From positions 29,162 through 93,161 of the forward strand of contig NZ_BNCH01000010.1 of NCBI RefSeq assembly GCF_014656375.1: a stretch of DNA of 64,000 nt, read 5' to 3'. The notes beneath the pieces are model-generated. The model was not told the origin of the DNA, ran no database searches, and was given only the letters and a program-made list of their open reading frames with translations. Shown in pieces: positions 37,086-45,909 of the stretch; position 1 is the stretch's first letter, and every line of letters starts with the position of its first letter. This DNA comes from Aliiroseovarius zhejiangensis (GTDB lineage: Bacteria > Pseudomonadota > Alphaproteobacteria > Rhodobacterales > Rhodobacteraceae). The position numbers and the translations under genes were made by a program.

Positions 37086-37478
37086 TCAGACTTCGGTCGG
37101 AATTGGCGACAACCCAAGAAGCGGGATGGCCAGCCCGGCCTCAAGCCCGATCACCGCGACAAGACGGTCCACGCCAACTTCGGGAAAGCTGTCGGTCGAG
37201 GCAGGGGACCAGATCCGAAGCACCGATTGCGCCTGTGTTGCCCCGGCAATGTCCGCGTCCGGTGCATGAGCCGGCGCGGCCAGAGGGGCGGCAGCCAGCT
37301 GCGGAAACCGCGCCCCGGCCAGAAGTGACGCCAACGCGTATCGTTCACCGGCCCCATCTTCCCATGTCGCAGCGCCAAACGTCTGCACATCGGCCGGTGA
37401 ATTTCCCACGCAAAGCGCGAATTGATTGGCTTGGGACATCAAATGTTCGGGGCAGGCAATCGTGATCCGGATGCTCAT
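37086..37478 (-). CDS. Unknown small protein, third gene of a GTA-spike-like cluster
   Basis: A 130-residue soluble protein with no recognised domain: start MSIRITIACPEHLMSQANQFA, then an Ala/Pro-rich central part and a hydrophobic C-terminal end (GLAIPLLGLSPIPTEV). The ATG at 37478 overlaps the stop of the LamG-like gene (ATGA), so it is made together with the spike proteins. It may be a spike accessory or tail-tip protein; this is inferred only from linkage. Confidence 0.65.
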   Translation of the reverse strand: MSIRITIACPEHLMSQANQFALCVGNSPADVQTFGAATWEDGAGERYALASLLAGARFPQLAAAPLAAPAHAPDADIAGATQAQSVLRIWSPASTDSFPEVGVDRLVAVIGLEAGLAIPLLGLSPIPTEV

Positions 37479-38290
37479 AGCTTTACCCCCGTTTTTGCCG
37501 CCATCCATGCCTCCAGAAGCGCGATCTGCGGTTCGTCCGGCTGCGTTGCGGACGCGGTCCAGACCTGCAAACCGTACAGACGAAACGCACCCGGAATACT
37601 GGCCGTGACAGCCCCCAGCCCGACCCGCAGCGGTTGCGCGGCGATCGACTGCTGTGCCAGCACCTGCGGGGCGTCGATGACGATTTCGCCGTCCAACCGG
37701 ACAATTACGTCGCCATCACTGGCCTGAAGCGTCACGACATGTTTGTCGTGGTGTCCCCAAACTGTCGGCGAAGCCACATTCGTGGCAGACACGCCCTGTG
37801 CGGACATGCGGCTGTAATACTGCAATCGGTCAATATTGGGGCGCACCCCGACCGACATTCCGTTCGTGCTGCTCTGGCTGATTTCCGCGATGTTCACCCT
37901 TGCGGTGCCCGAGGTCGACAGCATCTGATATCCCAGCACCATCGTCACCGGGTTGGCCACATCGAAAACGGTCGCAGTTTTCAGGGCATCATCCACCCCG
38001 TCGGTTTCGACCCAATGCAAACTGCCGTCGGTGCGATAGGTCGGGCGCGCGGCGCTGACGGCCTGGCCCAGATCATGTCCATTCCCGGACATATCTTGCC
38101 ACCGCCCGATCGGCTGGTTATCGGCCGTGACGGAAATCGTGCCTGCGAAATCCTGAAACAACCCGGATCGCCGAGACGGATCGAAGAACACCGAAGGCGA
38201 CAACGAGGCGGGCGAAAAAGGCGCAGGCGCGGCGTTGGTTGCGGTCCGGCGCAGGGCAATCGCCGGAATGTCATATCCCAACCCCATCAT
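37475..38290 (-). CDS. LamG/concanavalin-like spike or fibre protein
   Basis: A 271-residue protein. An N-terminal part to about residue 30 is followed by a jelly-roll-like region: VFFDPSRRSGLFQDFAG, IGRWQDMSGNGHDLGQAVSAARPTY and WVETDGVDDALKTATVF. This is the pattern of phage tail/spike LamG modules that bind carbohydrate. The C-terminal half is beta-rich with VTLQASDGDVIVRLDGE. It starts one base into the stop of the spike base gene (TGATG; ATG at 38287 is the alternative). With that neighbour it most resembles the GTA head-spike fibre, a capsule-binding protein. Binding partner inferred. Confidence 0.7.
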   Translation of the reverse strand: MMGLGYDIPAIALRRTATNAAPAPFSPASLSPSVFFDPSRRSGLFQDFAGTISVTADNQPIGRWQDMSGNGHDLGQAVSAARPTYRTDGSLHWVETDGVDDALKTATVFDVANPVTMVLGYQMLSTSGTARVNIAEISQSSTNGMSVGVRPNIDRLQYYSRMSAQGVSATNVASPTVWGHHDKHVVTLQASDGDVIVRLDGEIVIDAPQVLAQQSIAAQPLRVGLGAVTASIPGAFRLYGLQVWTASATQPDEPQIALLEAWMAAKTGVKL

Positions 38291-38556
38291 CAGACAAGCA
38301 CGAAGGCGTGGATACCGGCGGCGGTCGTTCCGGTCGCAAACACCCGCGCGACCCCGACCGGCAAGATGGCATTGTCACCGACCGTGACCACGCGGTCCTC
38401 TCCGGCAACCGACCTGAACGCAATCGCACCGCCGGTTTCGACATAAAGCGCAACCGCGACATGGACCAAATCCGTGGCATCAGACGGCGTCACTGGCGCC
38501 ATATCGGTTGCAGGTCCGCGCAGGGAAAGCGAACGGTTCTCGAAGGGGTTTGACAT
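38290..38556 (-). CDS. Spike base protein, RCAP_Rcc01079 family (GTA head spike)
   Basis: An 88-residue protein: MSNPFENRSLSLRGPATDMA, then VTPSDATDLVHVAVALYVETGGAIAF and VGDNAILPVGVARVFATGTTAAGIHAFVL. This pattern is that of the spike base family named after R. capsulatus rcc01079, a component of the head spikes of its gene transfer agent; related proteins occur in phage virions. ATG 38556 has AGGAG at good spacing. It is the first of three overlapping genes; the main GTA structural cluster is not in the window. Confidence 0.8.
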   Translation of the reverse strand: MSNPFENRSLSLRGPATDMAPVTPSDATDLVHVAVALYVETGGAIAFRSVAGEDRVVTVGDNAILPVGVARVFATGTTAAGIHAFVLV

Positions 38557-38702
38557 CATATGCTCCTGACAGTTTGGCACCATGCGCTGCGCCAGATCGA
38601 GCAGATCGCCAGCGACAGCAATTCGTCAGAGTCCTATGAACATGGGGTTGAGACCGTCTGACACGCCCGCTCCGGGCGGTGACGTTCTGTTAATCAATGG
38701 AA

Positions 38703-39653
38703 TTAAAGAGGGGCACCACGTTTGGGCCGCTGGCGTTGCCGCGACCGCTGGTCCTGCAGCAGTTGCGTCCACAGGTCGTGCAAGGTGCCCTTGTTGTTCT
38801 TCGGATCGCGATAGACACGGATTTCCAGATCGGTGGCCAGACGCTCTTCGACGATGGCAAGCCGACCCTCGGCAAGTTCGGTCTTGCACAGGCTCAGCGG
38901 CAACCATCCCATCCCGAAGCCTTCAAGGATCATCGCCTTCACACTGTTGGCCAGCGCGTTTTGATTCACGATCAGGACCTTTTGCGGGGTGACGGCCTGT
39001 TCCAACACGAAATCCTGCACCGCCCGCAACGCCGACACGGCCCCATAGGACAAGAGCGGCATAGCCTCTTTGCTGCCGTCCTTGAACCGAAACTCCGGCC
39101 CGCCGCCCGGCTTTGAGCGTGACACCGGCACGAAACGATCTGTCGACAGCGTCAGATATTCGAAGTTGGCGACCTCCAACGGCCCCAGAAACTCCATCGA
39201 CGGGTGCCAATAGGTCAGGATCACATCACAATAGCTTTGCTGAAGCGCACTGACGAACTGATCCGCCGCCCAAGAGGTCGAGTTCAGGTCCGTATCCACC
39301 CCACCCTTTTGCACCAAAGGCGCGATCAGGGATTTGTAATGCGTCATGTAAAGCGATTGCGAGGTGGCGAAACGAATGATGTTCTCGTTCGCCGCGTCGA
39401 TGGTCTGGCACCGCTCGATCGTTTCTTCATAGGTGCGCAGCATGATCCGTGCCTGCGACAGAAAAACCTCGCCCGCAGGGGTCAGGGCAAGCGGCAGGGT
39501 CTCGCGGTTGATCAGACGCACGCCGATCTCGTTCTCCAACGCGCGGATGCGGCGTGAAAAGGCCGGCTGGCTCACATTCCGTTCTTCGGCCGCGCGCGAG
39601 AAATTCTTGCACGCCACCAAAGCCTCGAAATCTCTGAGCCAGATAATATCCAA
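38703..39653 (-). CDS. LysR-family transcriptional regulator
   Basis: A 316-residue regulator. The N-terminal winged helix (about 1-60) is MDIIWLRDFEALVACKNFSRAAEERNVSQPAFSRRIRALENEIG, followed by an effector-binding domain to the C-terminus. The HTH and the wording of the N-terminus resemble HypT/YjiE-like members, which respond to oxidants, but the ligand here is unknown. It lies 15 bp after the peptide-transporter ATPase gene on the same strand, so it may be co-transcribed and control that operon. Confidence 0.88.
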   Translation of the reverse strand: MDIIWLRDFEALVACKNFSRAAEERNVSQPAFSRRIRALENEIGVRLINRETLPLALTPAGEVFLSQARIMLRTYEETIERCQTIDAANENIIRFATSQSLYMTHYKSLIAPLVQKGGVDTDLNSTSWAADQFVSALQQSYCDVILTYWHPSMEFLGPLEVANFEYLTLSTDRFVPVSRSKPGGGPEFRFKDGSKEAMPLLSYGAVSALRAVQDFVLEQAVTPQKVLIVNQNALANSVKAMILEGFGMGWLPLSLCKTELAEGRLAIVEERLATDLEIRVYRDPKNNKGTLHDLWTQLLQDQRSRQRQRPKRGAPL

Positions 39654-39668
39654 CGACGCGGGTCCGTA

Positions 39669-40715
39669 TCAGGCGCCGATCACATCCTGTTCCAACCGAT
39701 CCTCTTCGACGGCGTGGCAGGCCACAAGACTGCCGTCGGGCTGGTGAATGGCTTTCGGCTTTTCACTTCTGCATCTGTTATTCGCAAATGCGCAGCGACT
39801 TTGGAAGGGACAACCTTGCGGCATGTTGATCGGCGTCGGGATCTCGCCCTTCAGGCGGATGTGGTTCGGCCGGTCATCTTTCAGCTGCGGCACCGCGGAC
39901 AACAAAGCACGGGTATAGGGGTGTTTCGGGTGCGAGAACAGGGTGGCCGTGTCGGCAGTCTCGCAAACCGATCCCAGATAAAGCACCGCGACACGGGTGC
40001 CGAAATGTTCGACCACACTCAGGTCATGGGTGATGAACAGATAGGTCAGGCCCCGGCTTTCCTTGGCCTCCAGCATCAGGTTCAGAACCTGCGCCTGAAT
40101 GGACACGTCCAGCGCGCTGATCGGTTCATCGGCGATGATGAACTCGGGGTCCACGGTCAACGCACGGGCAATCGCAATCCGCTGCCGCTGACCACCCGAG
40201 AACTCGTGCGGATAGCGTTTGGCCCAACTCGGGTCGACGCCGACGGACATCATCACCTCGGTCACCTTGTCACGCACCTCTGCCGTGGAAAACGAAGGAT
40301 AGTGATGGCGCACCGGCTCCTCCAACGCCTGCCGGATGGTCATGCGCGGGTTGAGCGAGGCATAGGGGTTCTGAAAGATCATCTGGATCTTTTTGCGCAA
40401 CGGCTGCATCTCGGATCGGGATTTATCGTCAATCCGGTTTCCGTCGTAATGGATTTCCCCGCTGGTCGGGGTCAACAGCCCCGCCACCAGACGCGCCACC
40501 GTGGACTTGCCGCAGCCGCTTTCCCCCACCACGCAAAGCGCCTCGCCCCGGTTCACGTCCATGGTGACATTGTTCACCGCGTGAACGGCACGTGTTTCCC
40601 GCCTGATGCGCCCATCTCGAAACTTGAGCGTCTCCAGAAAACCGTGATCCAGATCGAACCGCTTTTCCAATCCCTTGATCTCGACCAAAGGGGTTTGAGC
40701 ATTCATGTCCTTCAT
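39669..40715 (-). CDS. Oligopeptide/dipeptide ABC transporter ATP-binding protein (DppF/OppF-like)
   Basis: A 348-residue ATPase. Walker A GESGCGKST, Q-loop MIFQNPYASLNPRMT, signature SGGQRQRIAIARAL, Walker B FIIADEPISALD, H-loop FITHDLSVV. The C-terminal oligopeptide transporter domain has a cysteine pattern (QGCPFQSRCAFANNRC), which in this family often binds an Fe-S cluster. Start at 40715 overlaps the DppD stop by 4 bp (ATGA); an in-frame ATG at 40706 is possible. Powers uptake with DppD. Confidence 0.93.
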   Translation of the reverse strand: MKDMNAQTPLVEIKGLEKRFDLDHGFLETLKFRDGRIRRETRAVHAVNNVTMDVNRGEALCVVGESGCGKSTVARLVAGLLTPTSGEIHYDGNRIDDKSRSEMQPLRKKIQMIFQNPYASLNPRMTIRQALEEPVRHHYPSFSTAEVRDKVTEVMMSVGVDPSWAKRYPHEFSGGQRQRIAIARALTVDPEFIIADEPISALDVSIQAQVLNLMLEAKESRGLTYLFITHDLSVVEHFGTRVAVLYLGSVCETADTATLFSHPKHPYTRALLSAVPQLKDDRPNHIRLKGEIPTPINMPQGCPFQSRCAFANNRCRSEKPKAIHQPDGSLVACHAVEEDRLEQDVIGA

Positions 40716-41707
40716 GCTTTCTGCTCCTGTCGCTCACCTTCGGCCTGTAGCCGCTGCACCTCGTGACACGCCACTTGCACTTGGCCATACTGCGCGATCT
40801 CGGGCAGGCGGGTGCGGCACAGATCGGTGGCGTATTCGCACCGGGGATTGAACGGGCAACCGGGCGGAATGTTGGTCAGGGACGGCATGTTGCCGGGGAT
40901 CTGGCGCAGCTTCTGGCCGGGCAGGGTCTGTTGCGGCAACGCATTGATCAGACCCTGGGTATAGGGATGCTGCGGATCGTTGATGATCTCGCGCGTGCGG
41001 CCCGCTTCGATGATGCGGCCGGCATACATAACCAGCGTGCGCTCGGTCATCTGGCTGACCACGCCAAGATCATGGGTGATCAGGATCAGCCCGACCTTGT
41101 TCGACTGGCACAGCTCCAACAGCAGCTCCATGATGTCGGCCTGAATGGTCACATCCAGCGCCGTGGTCGGTTCATCCGCGATGATCAGTTGCGGGTCCAG
41201 TAGCAGCGCAATGGCAATGATGATCCGCTGACGCATCCCGCCAGAAAGCTCATGCGGATACTGGTCCAGCCGTTCCTCGGGCGAGGGAATATAAACCTCG
41301 CGCAGTTTGACGATGGCGATCTGACGCGCCTCTTCCCGGCTCAGCTTGCGGTGAGCCAACAAGGTTTCGATCATCTGCTGACCAATGGTCAGAACCGGGT
41401 TCAGCGTTACCATCGGATCCTGAAAGATCATCGCCATCTTGTCGCCGCGCAGCTCGCGCAGGCGCTTGTCGCTCATCTTCACGACATCTTCACCGTCGAA
41501 CAGAATCTCACCGCGATCCACATAGCCGGGACGGCTGATCAGGTTCATCAGCGAAAACCCGGTGATCGACTTCCCAGCGCCGCTTTCGCCGACGATGCCC
41601 AGACGCTCGCCCTTGGCGACATCGAACGAAATACCGTTCAACGCTGTCACGGTTTCATCGCGCATGGCGAACTTGACGGTCAGGTCGCGCACAGAAAGCA
41701 AGGACAT
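40712..41707 (-). CDS. Oligopeptide/dipeptide ABC transporter ATP-binding protein (DppD/OppD-like)
   Basis: A 331-residue ATPase. Walker A GESGAGKSITG, Q-loop MIFQDPMVTLNPVLT, signature LSGGMRQRIIIAIAL, Walker B LIIADEPTTALD, H-loop ITHDLGVV. The C-terminal domain has the family Cys pattern (GCPFNPRCEYATDLC). Forms the heterodimeric ATPase of the importer with the downstream ATPase. It starts 4 bp after the DppC stop codon. Confidence 0.94.
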   Translation of the reverse strand: MSLLSVRDLTVKFAMRDETVTALNGISFDVAKGERLGIVGESGAGKSITGFSLMNLISRPGYVDRGEILFDGEDVVKMSDKRLRELRGDKMAMIFQDPMVTLNPVLTIGQQMIETLLAHRKLSREEARQIAIVKLREVYIPSPEERLDQYPHELSGGMRQRIIIAIALLLDPQLIIADEPTTALDVTIQADIMELLLELCQSNKVGLILITHDLGVVSQMTERTLVMYAGRIIEAGRTREIINDPQHPYTQGLINALPQQTLPGQKLRQIPGNMPSLTNIPPGCPFNPRCEYATDLCRTRLPEIAQYGQVQVACHEVQRLQAEGERQEQKA

Positions 41708-41711
41708 CGCG

Positions 41712-42662
41712 TTACCCCTTATAAAGTTTCGGGTTCAGGACATCACGCATCCAATCGCCCAGCAGGTTGATCACCAGCACCAGCACGACAAGGACCACAC
41801 CGGGGATCACCGTGATCCACCAACTGCCCGAGAAGATATAGTCGAACCCTGACGAAATCAGCGACCCAAGCGAGGGCTGGCTGGGCGGCATGCCCAGACC
41901 CAGAAAGCTCAGCGATGCCTCGGAAATGATGGCGTTGGCCACCTGCACCGTCGAAATGACAAAGATCGGGGACAGAGAGTTCGGCAGGATATGCCGCACC
42001 ATGATCCGCATGGGGCCAAAGCCCAGCACACGGGCGCTGTCCACATATTCCTTCTTCTTCTCGGCCAGAACCGTGGCACGCACCGTGCGCGCGTATTGCG
42101 GCCACTCGGCCACGCCAATCACGGCGATCAGGAAAAAGACGGCGTATTGGTTGAAGGTTTCAGATCCGAACATGGCCTGTGTCACGGCCAGAAAGATGAT
42201 CGCAACCATCAGCGTCGAGAATGACAACTGGATATCCGCCAGCCGCATCAACAGGTTGTCCAGTCGCCCACCGATATAGCCTGCAAGCAAGCCAATGGTG
42301 ATGCCCAGAAAGGCCTGCAACGCCACCGCGCAGATGCCGATGATGAGCGACAGCCGTGTCCCGTACAGGATCGTCGACCACAGGTCGCGGCCTTGATCGT
42401 CGGTGCCCAGAACGAACTCGGGCAAGGCGCCGTCGATCCACGCAGGCGGGTATTCCGAGTTCATGATGTTGATCTGCGCCGGGTCATAAGGATCATAGGG
42501 CGCGATGAACGGGGCAAAGAAGGCCGCGATTGCGATCAGCGCAAAGATGATCAGGCTGACCACTGCAACCGGGTTGCGCCGAAAGCTGTAGCCCATGTTG
42601 GAGTTGACGATCTTCGACCAGCGCGAAGGTTCGGCCCGTGGGGTGATGGTCTCGGTGCTCAT
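41712..42662 (-). CDS. Oligopeptide/dipeptide ABC transporter permease (DppC-like)
   Basis: A 316-residue inner-membrane permease. It has an N-terminal membrane segment at about 37-58 and a periplasmic loop with DPYDPAQIN and LGTDDQGRDLWSTILYGTRLSL, the family hallmark. Five further helices carry the EAA-like loop DSARVLGFGPMRIMVRHILPN. Overlaps the DppB-like gene by 4 bp. Partners with DppB to form the channel. Confidence 0.93.
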   Translation of the reverse strand: MSTETITPRAEPSRWSKIVNSNMGYSFRRNPVAVVSLIIFALIAIAAFFAPFIAPYDPYDPAQINIMNSEYPPAWIDGALPEFVLGTDDQGRDLWSTILYGTRLSLIIGICAVALQAFLGITIGLLAGYIGGRLDNLLMRLADIQLSFSTLMVAIIFLAVTQAMFGSETFNQYAVFFLIAVIGVAEWPQYARTVRATVLAEKKKEYVDSARVLGFGPMRIMVRHILPNSLSPIFVISTVQVANAIISEASLSFLGLGMPPSQPSLGSLISSGFDYIFSGSWWITVIPGVVLVVLVLVINLLGDWMRDVLNPKLYKG

Positions 42663-43639
42663 GCGCCCATCCTCGCAAGGTTCACGGTCGGGTTCACCAA
42701 TCCATAGATCAGATCGACGATGGTGTTGGTCACGACGAAGATGAAGCCGACCACGATCAGATAGGCGACGATCAGCGGGGTATCGACGCGGTTCACGGCC
42801 TCAAGGAACATGAAGCCCATGCCCGGCCACTGAAATACCGTTTCCGTCAGGATCGTATAGGCCACCATCGTTCCGATCTGCACCCCGCCCACGGTGATCA
42901 CCGGCAGCAGCGTGTTTTTCAACGCATGCACGAAATAGATGCGCCAGGGCCGAATGCCCTTGGCGACGGCATATTTCACATATTCGGATTGCAGCACTTC
43001 CATCATCTCGGCCCGGATCAGGCGGACAAAAAGCGGCAACATGATCGAGGCCAGCGCGATCGACGGCAGGATGATGTGCATCCATCCATCTGCGGTGGCG
43101 AAATTCGTTTCCCAATAGCCCCAGACATGCACCACATCACCACGTCCGAAGGACGGAAACCAGCCATAGGTGACCGAAAAGACGAAGATCATCAGGATGG
43201 CGGTCAGAAAAACCGGGATCGAGATGCCGACAATCGACAGACCCATGATGACACGGCTTAGGATGGTGTCGGGTTTGATCGCGGTATAGACACCCAGCGG
43301 GATGGACAGACCGATGATGATGATCGTTGCACCCAGCACAAGCTCAAGCGTGGCAGGCAGTTTTTTCATGATCACGTCAAGCGCGGGTTCCTTGAAGAAG
43401 TAGGATGTGCCCAGATCGCCCTGCAAAGCGTTTCCGGCAAAGCGCAGATACTGTTTCAGGAAACTGTCGTTCAACCCCAGCTCATCTCGCAATTGTTGGC
43501 GCACTTCCTCGGACACCGACTGGCCGACCAGCTCGCGCAGGGGGTCGCCCAGATTGCCCTGAATGGCGAACGCGATCAGCGAGATGACGAACATCACCGC
43601 AATCGCCTGAAAAACTCGCTTCACGAGATAGGCAAACAT
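42659..43639 (-). CDS. Oligopeptide/dipeptide ABC transporter permease (DppB-like)
   Basis: A 326-residue inner-membrane permease: six helices with an N-terminal start typical of the family (MFAYLVKRVFQAIAVMFVISLIAF) and the loop QSEYVKYAVAKGIRPWRIYFVHALKNTLLPVITV (EAA-like). It is encoded downstream of the binding protein with a stem-loop in the gap, and overlaps dppC-like by 4 bp. Confidence 0.93.
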   Translation of the reverse strand: MFAYLVKRVFQAIAVMFVISLIAFAIQGNLGDPLRELVGQSVSEEVRQQLRDELGLNDSFLKQYLRFAGNALQGDLGTSYFFKEPALDVIMKKLPATLELVLGATIIIIGLSIPLGVYTAIKPDTILSRVIMGLSIVGISIPVFLTAILMIFVFSVTYGWFPSFGRGDVVHVWGYWETNFATADGWMHIILPSIALASIMLPLFVRLIRAEMMEVLQSEYVKYAVAKGIRPWRIYFVHALKNTLLPVITVGGVQIGTMVAYTILTETVFQWPGMGFMFLEAVNRVDTPLIVAYLIVVGFIFVVTNTIVDLIYGLVNPTVNLARMGA

Positions 43640-43727
43640 CTTAGCTACCTTATTCGATTAGGTGGCGTTGCGCCCTTCCCAGCCGTCGACAGGAACTGTC
43701 AGCATGGAAATGCGCAACCACATGGCA

Positions 43728-43758
43728 AACCGGGCCGACGACATGCGCCAGCCCGGTT
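43728..43758 (-). terminator. Stem-loop after the peptide-binding protein gene
   Basis: AACCGGGC (43728-43735) / GCCCGGTT (43751-43758), 8-bp perfect arms with a 15-nt loop, 10 bp past the binding-protein stop codon. No T run. It is likely to protect the binding-protein mRNA 3' end or attenuate read-through into the permease genes. Confidence 0.5.
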
Positions 43759-43768
43759 GCAGTTTCAT

Positions 43769-45325
43769 TTATTCGACGACCAGGTCACCGAAATACGGGA
43801 AGTTCAGCGCGTTCACGATCTCGCCCGAGTTCATGCCCGACTTCGAACCCCACGCCAGGTTCTGCCAATGCAGCGGGATGAAGGCCGCCTCTTCATACAG
43901 GATACCTTCCAGCTTGGTCAGCATCTCTGCACGCTTTGCTTGGTCGGTTTCGGTATTCGAAGCGTTCATCAGCGCATCGGCTTCCTCGTTGCAATAGTTG
44001 CCCGAGTTATACTGACCGTTGCCGGTGGCCTCGTCCGGGCAAGCCGTCAGGAACTGGTGGAAGTTCGCGGAATCTTCCGTATCCGCATGCCAGCCGATCA
44101 TCATCATGTCAGCCGCACGTTCGTCGAACTTGGGCCAGTATTGCGCCTTCGGCATGGTTTGCAGGTCAACCTTGATGTTGATCTGCGACAGCATTGACGC
44201 CACAGCCTGCGCGATCTTGTCATCGTTCACATAGCGGTTGTTCGGCGCCATCATGGTGATCGAGAACCCGTCGGCATAGCCAGCCTCTTCCATCAGGGCC
44301 TTGGCTTTTTCCACGTCAAAACGCGGCGCAAGGGCTTCGTCATATCCCAGATAGCCGGCAGGGCTGGCCTGCCCGGCCACGGTGCCGAACCCACGCATGA
44401 TGCGATCCACGATACCTGCGTTGTTCACCGCATAGTCGATGGCCAGACGCACTTTCGGATCCTTGAAGGCTTCGACCCGATCCTGGTTCATCTGGAAGGT
44501 GATGATCCGGGTGCCCGGCATGGTGATCAGGTCGACACCTTCGGCATCCGCCACACGTTGCAGATCGGTCGGCGGGACGGGAGCGATGAAATCAACGTCG
44601 CCCGACAGAAGCGCCGCCACGCGAGTCGGGTCTTCTTTGATCGGGGTCAGGATGATCTTGTCCACGTTGCCTTTGCTGTCCGTGTCCCAATAATCCGCGA
44701 AACGATCGAACACGACTTTCACGCCCTGCTCACGCTCGCTGACAACATAGGGGCCGGTGCCCGACACGTTGCGTGACGCGAAGCTGTCGCCATGCTTGAC
44801 GATCTCGGACTTGTCTTTGCCGTCATCCGTTTCGCCGGTGTAAAACGCGCTGTCCATCGGGAAGATGTAGGTCGCGGTGTGCAAGACCAGCGGATACGGC
44901 GCCGAGGTTTTCAAGTCGAAGGTCATGTCGTCGATGACTTCAATATCCGTGAAAGGTGCAAAGATACCCTTGAAATCGTCGCTGACTTTCAGGCGGTCAA
45001 AGGTCCAGTCCACGTCTTTCGCGGTCAGCATGTTGCCCGAATGGAACTTCACACCGCTTTTCAGCTTGAAACGCATGGTGGTGTCGTCGATCTGTTCCCA
45101 GCTTTCGGCCAGACGCGGTTCGAACTGAAGATCCTGAGTCCAGCGCACCAGCGGGTCAAAGACCATGTGCGACAGTTGCAGCGTGCCGCCCGACAGTTGC
45201 TCATGCGGGTCCAGCGAAACCGGGTCCGCGTCATAGGCGACGCGCACGGTATTTTCGGCAAAAGCTGCCGACGCCATTGTCGCCACGACGGCCGCAGCCG
45301 TCAGGCTTCTGACAAATTTCGTCAT
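43769..45325 (-). CDS. Oligopeptide/dipeptide ABC transporter substrate-binding protein (DppA/OppA-like)
   Basis: A 518-residue periplasmic protein with a Sec signal (about 1-23, cleavage near AFAENTV). Mature start NTVRVAYDADPVSLDPHEQ and the motif GTGPYVVSEREQG are characteristic of the SBP_bac_5 family (peptides, nickel, sugars). Two Cys in DEATGNGQYNSGNYC may pair with the earlier Cys. The start at 45325 follows AGGGGAG; an in-frame ATG at 45376 lies further up and lacks support. First gene of the operon. The actual ligand is not evident from sequence. Confidence 0.93.
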   Translation of the reverse strand: MTKFVRSLTAAAVVATMASAAFAENTVRVAYDADPVSLDPHEQLSGGTLQLSHMVFDPLVRWTQDLQFEPRLAESWEQIDDTTMRFKLKSGVKFHSGNMLTAKDVDWTFDRLKVSDDFKGIFAPFTDIEVIDDMTFDLKTSAPYPLVLHTATYIFPMDSAFYTGETDDGKDKSEIVKHGDSFASRNVSGTGPYVVSEREQGVKVVFDRFADYWDTDSKGNVDKIILTPIKEDPTRVAALLSGDVDFIAPVPPTDLQRVADAEGVDLITMPGTRIITFQMNQDRVEAFKDPKVRLAIDYAVNNAGIVDRIMRGFGTVAGQASPAGYLGYDEALAPRFDVEKAKALMEEAGYADGFSITMMAPNNRYVNDDKIAQAVASMLSQINIKVDLQTMPKAQYWPKFDERAADMMMIGWHADTEDSANFHQFLTACPDEATGNGQYNSGNYCNEEADALMNASNTETDQAKRAEMLTKLEGILYEEAAFIPLHWQNLAWGSKSGMNSGEIVNALNFPYFGDLVVE

Positions 45326-45486
45326 TGAGATACTCCCCTGTGTTTGTGACCGAGACGCTAGCGCCAGCCCGGCCACCTGCGCAAATGCCGATAACGAATA
45401 GCCGATGCAGGGAACGCATCAGGGGTTTCTTTCCGGCCGCATCAGCAATGCGTGTTCGGTATTGAAACGCCCGCGGGAAGGATATA

Positions 45487-45502
45487 GTTATAGACCTATA
45501 AC
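45487..45502. promoter_or_regulatory. Palindromic operator (probable TetR site)
   Basis: Perfect palindrome GTTATAG - AC - CTATAAC (7-bp arms, 2-nt centre), 18 bp upstream of the first gene of the efflux operon whose second gene is a TetR-family regulator. The size and location fit a TetR autorepression operator that overlaps the promoter or start. Confidence 0.65.
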
Positions 45503-45519
45503 CAAATGGGATTCATCCG

Positions 45520-45909
45520 ATGTCCAGCTTCAAGTGGCAAAAAGCCGTCGCAACAGTCGCCCTGCTATTCGGCATCCTGACCATCTTTTCCGGTGGCAAT
45601 GTGCTGTTTGGCCCGACCGAAGCGCGTACGGCGGCAGGGGATTACGTCCCCTTCGTGGTCTGGTTCAACTTTCTGGCCGGGTTTGCCTATGTCATTGCAG
45701 CCATCGGTTTGTGGCTGAACAAGGCGTGGGCGATCTGGCTCGCGTCGCTGATTGCACTGACAACAGGTTTTGTCATTCTGGCATTTGCAGTCACCGTTAT
45801 CGGCGGCGCGGCGTTCGAAATGCGTACGGTCGGGGCTCTTGCCCTGCGGTTCCTGTTCTGGACCGTCATTGCACTGGCTTTGCGGGGCAGAACCGGGCAG
45901 GCAGGATGA
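45520..45909 (+). CDS. Small four-helix membrane protein of unknown function
   Basis: A 129-residue protein with four hydrophobic segments (about 10-28, 45-64, 68-90 and 98-121) and few charges. No recognised family. The gene is preceded by the TetR-type palindrome and its stop overlaps the TetR start by 4 bp, so it is co-regulated with the efflux pump. It may be an accessory membrane factor; this is inferred from context. Confidence 0.75.
   Translation: MSSFKWQKAVATVALLFGILTIFSGGNVLFGPTEARTAAGDYVPFVVWFNFLAGFAYVIAAIGLWLNKAWAIWLASLIALTTGFVILAFAVTVIGGAAFEMRTVGALALRFLFWTVIALALRGRTGQAG

Noticed and set aside
38686..38706. TTAA...TTAA pair near the end of the LysR gene, upstream of the spike genes
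   Set aside because: The half-sites are 9 nt apart instead of 7, so it does not fit the CtrA spacing.
45405..45905. Long upstream extension of the TetR frame
   Set aside because: It overlaps the four-helix membrane protein gene in another frame; the TetR domain begins at 45906 with an ATGA junction.
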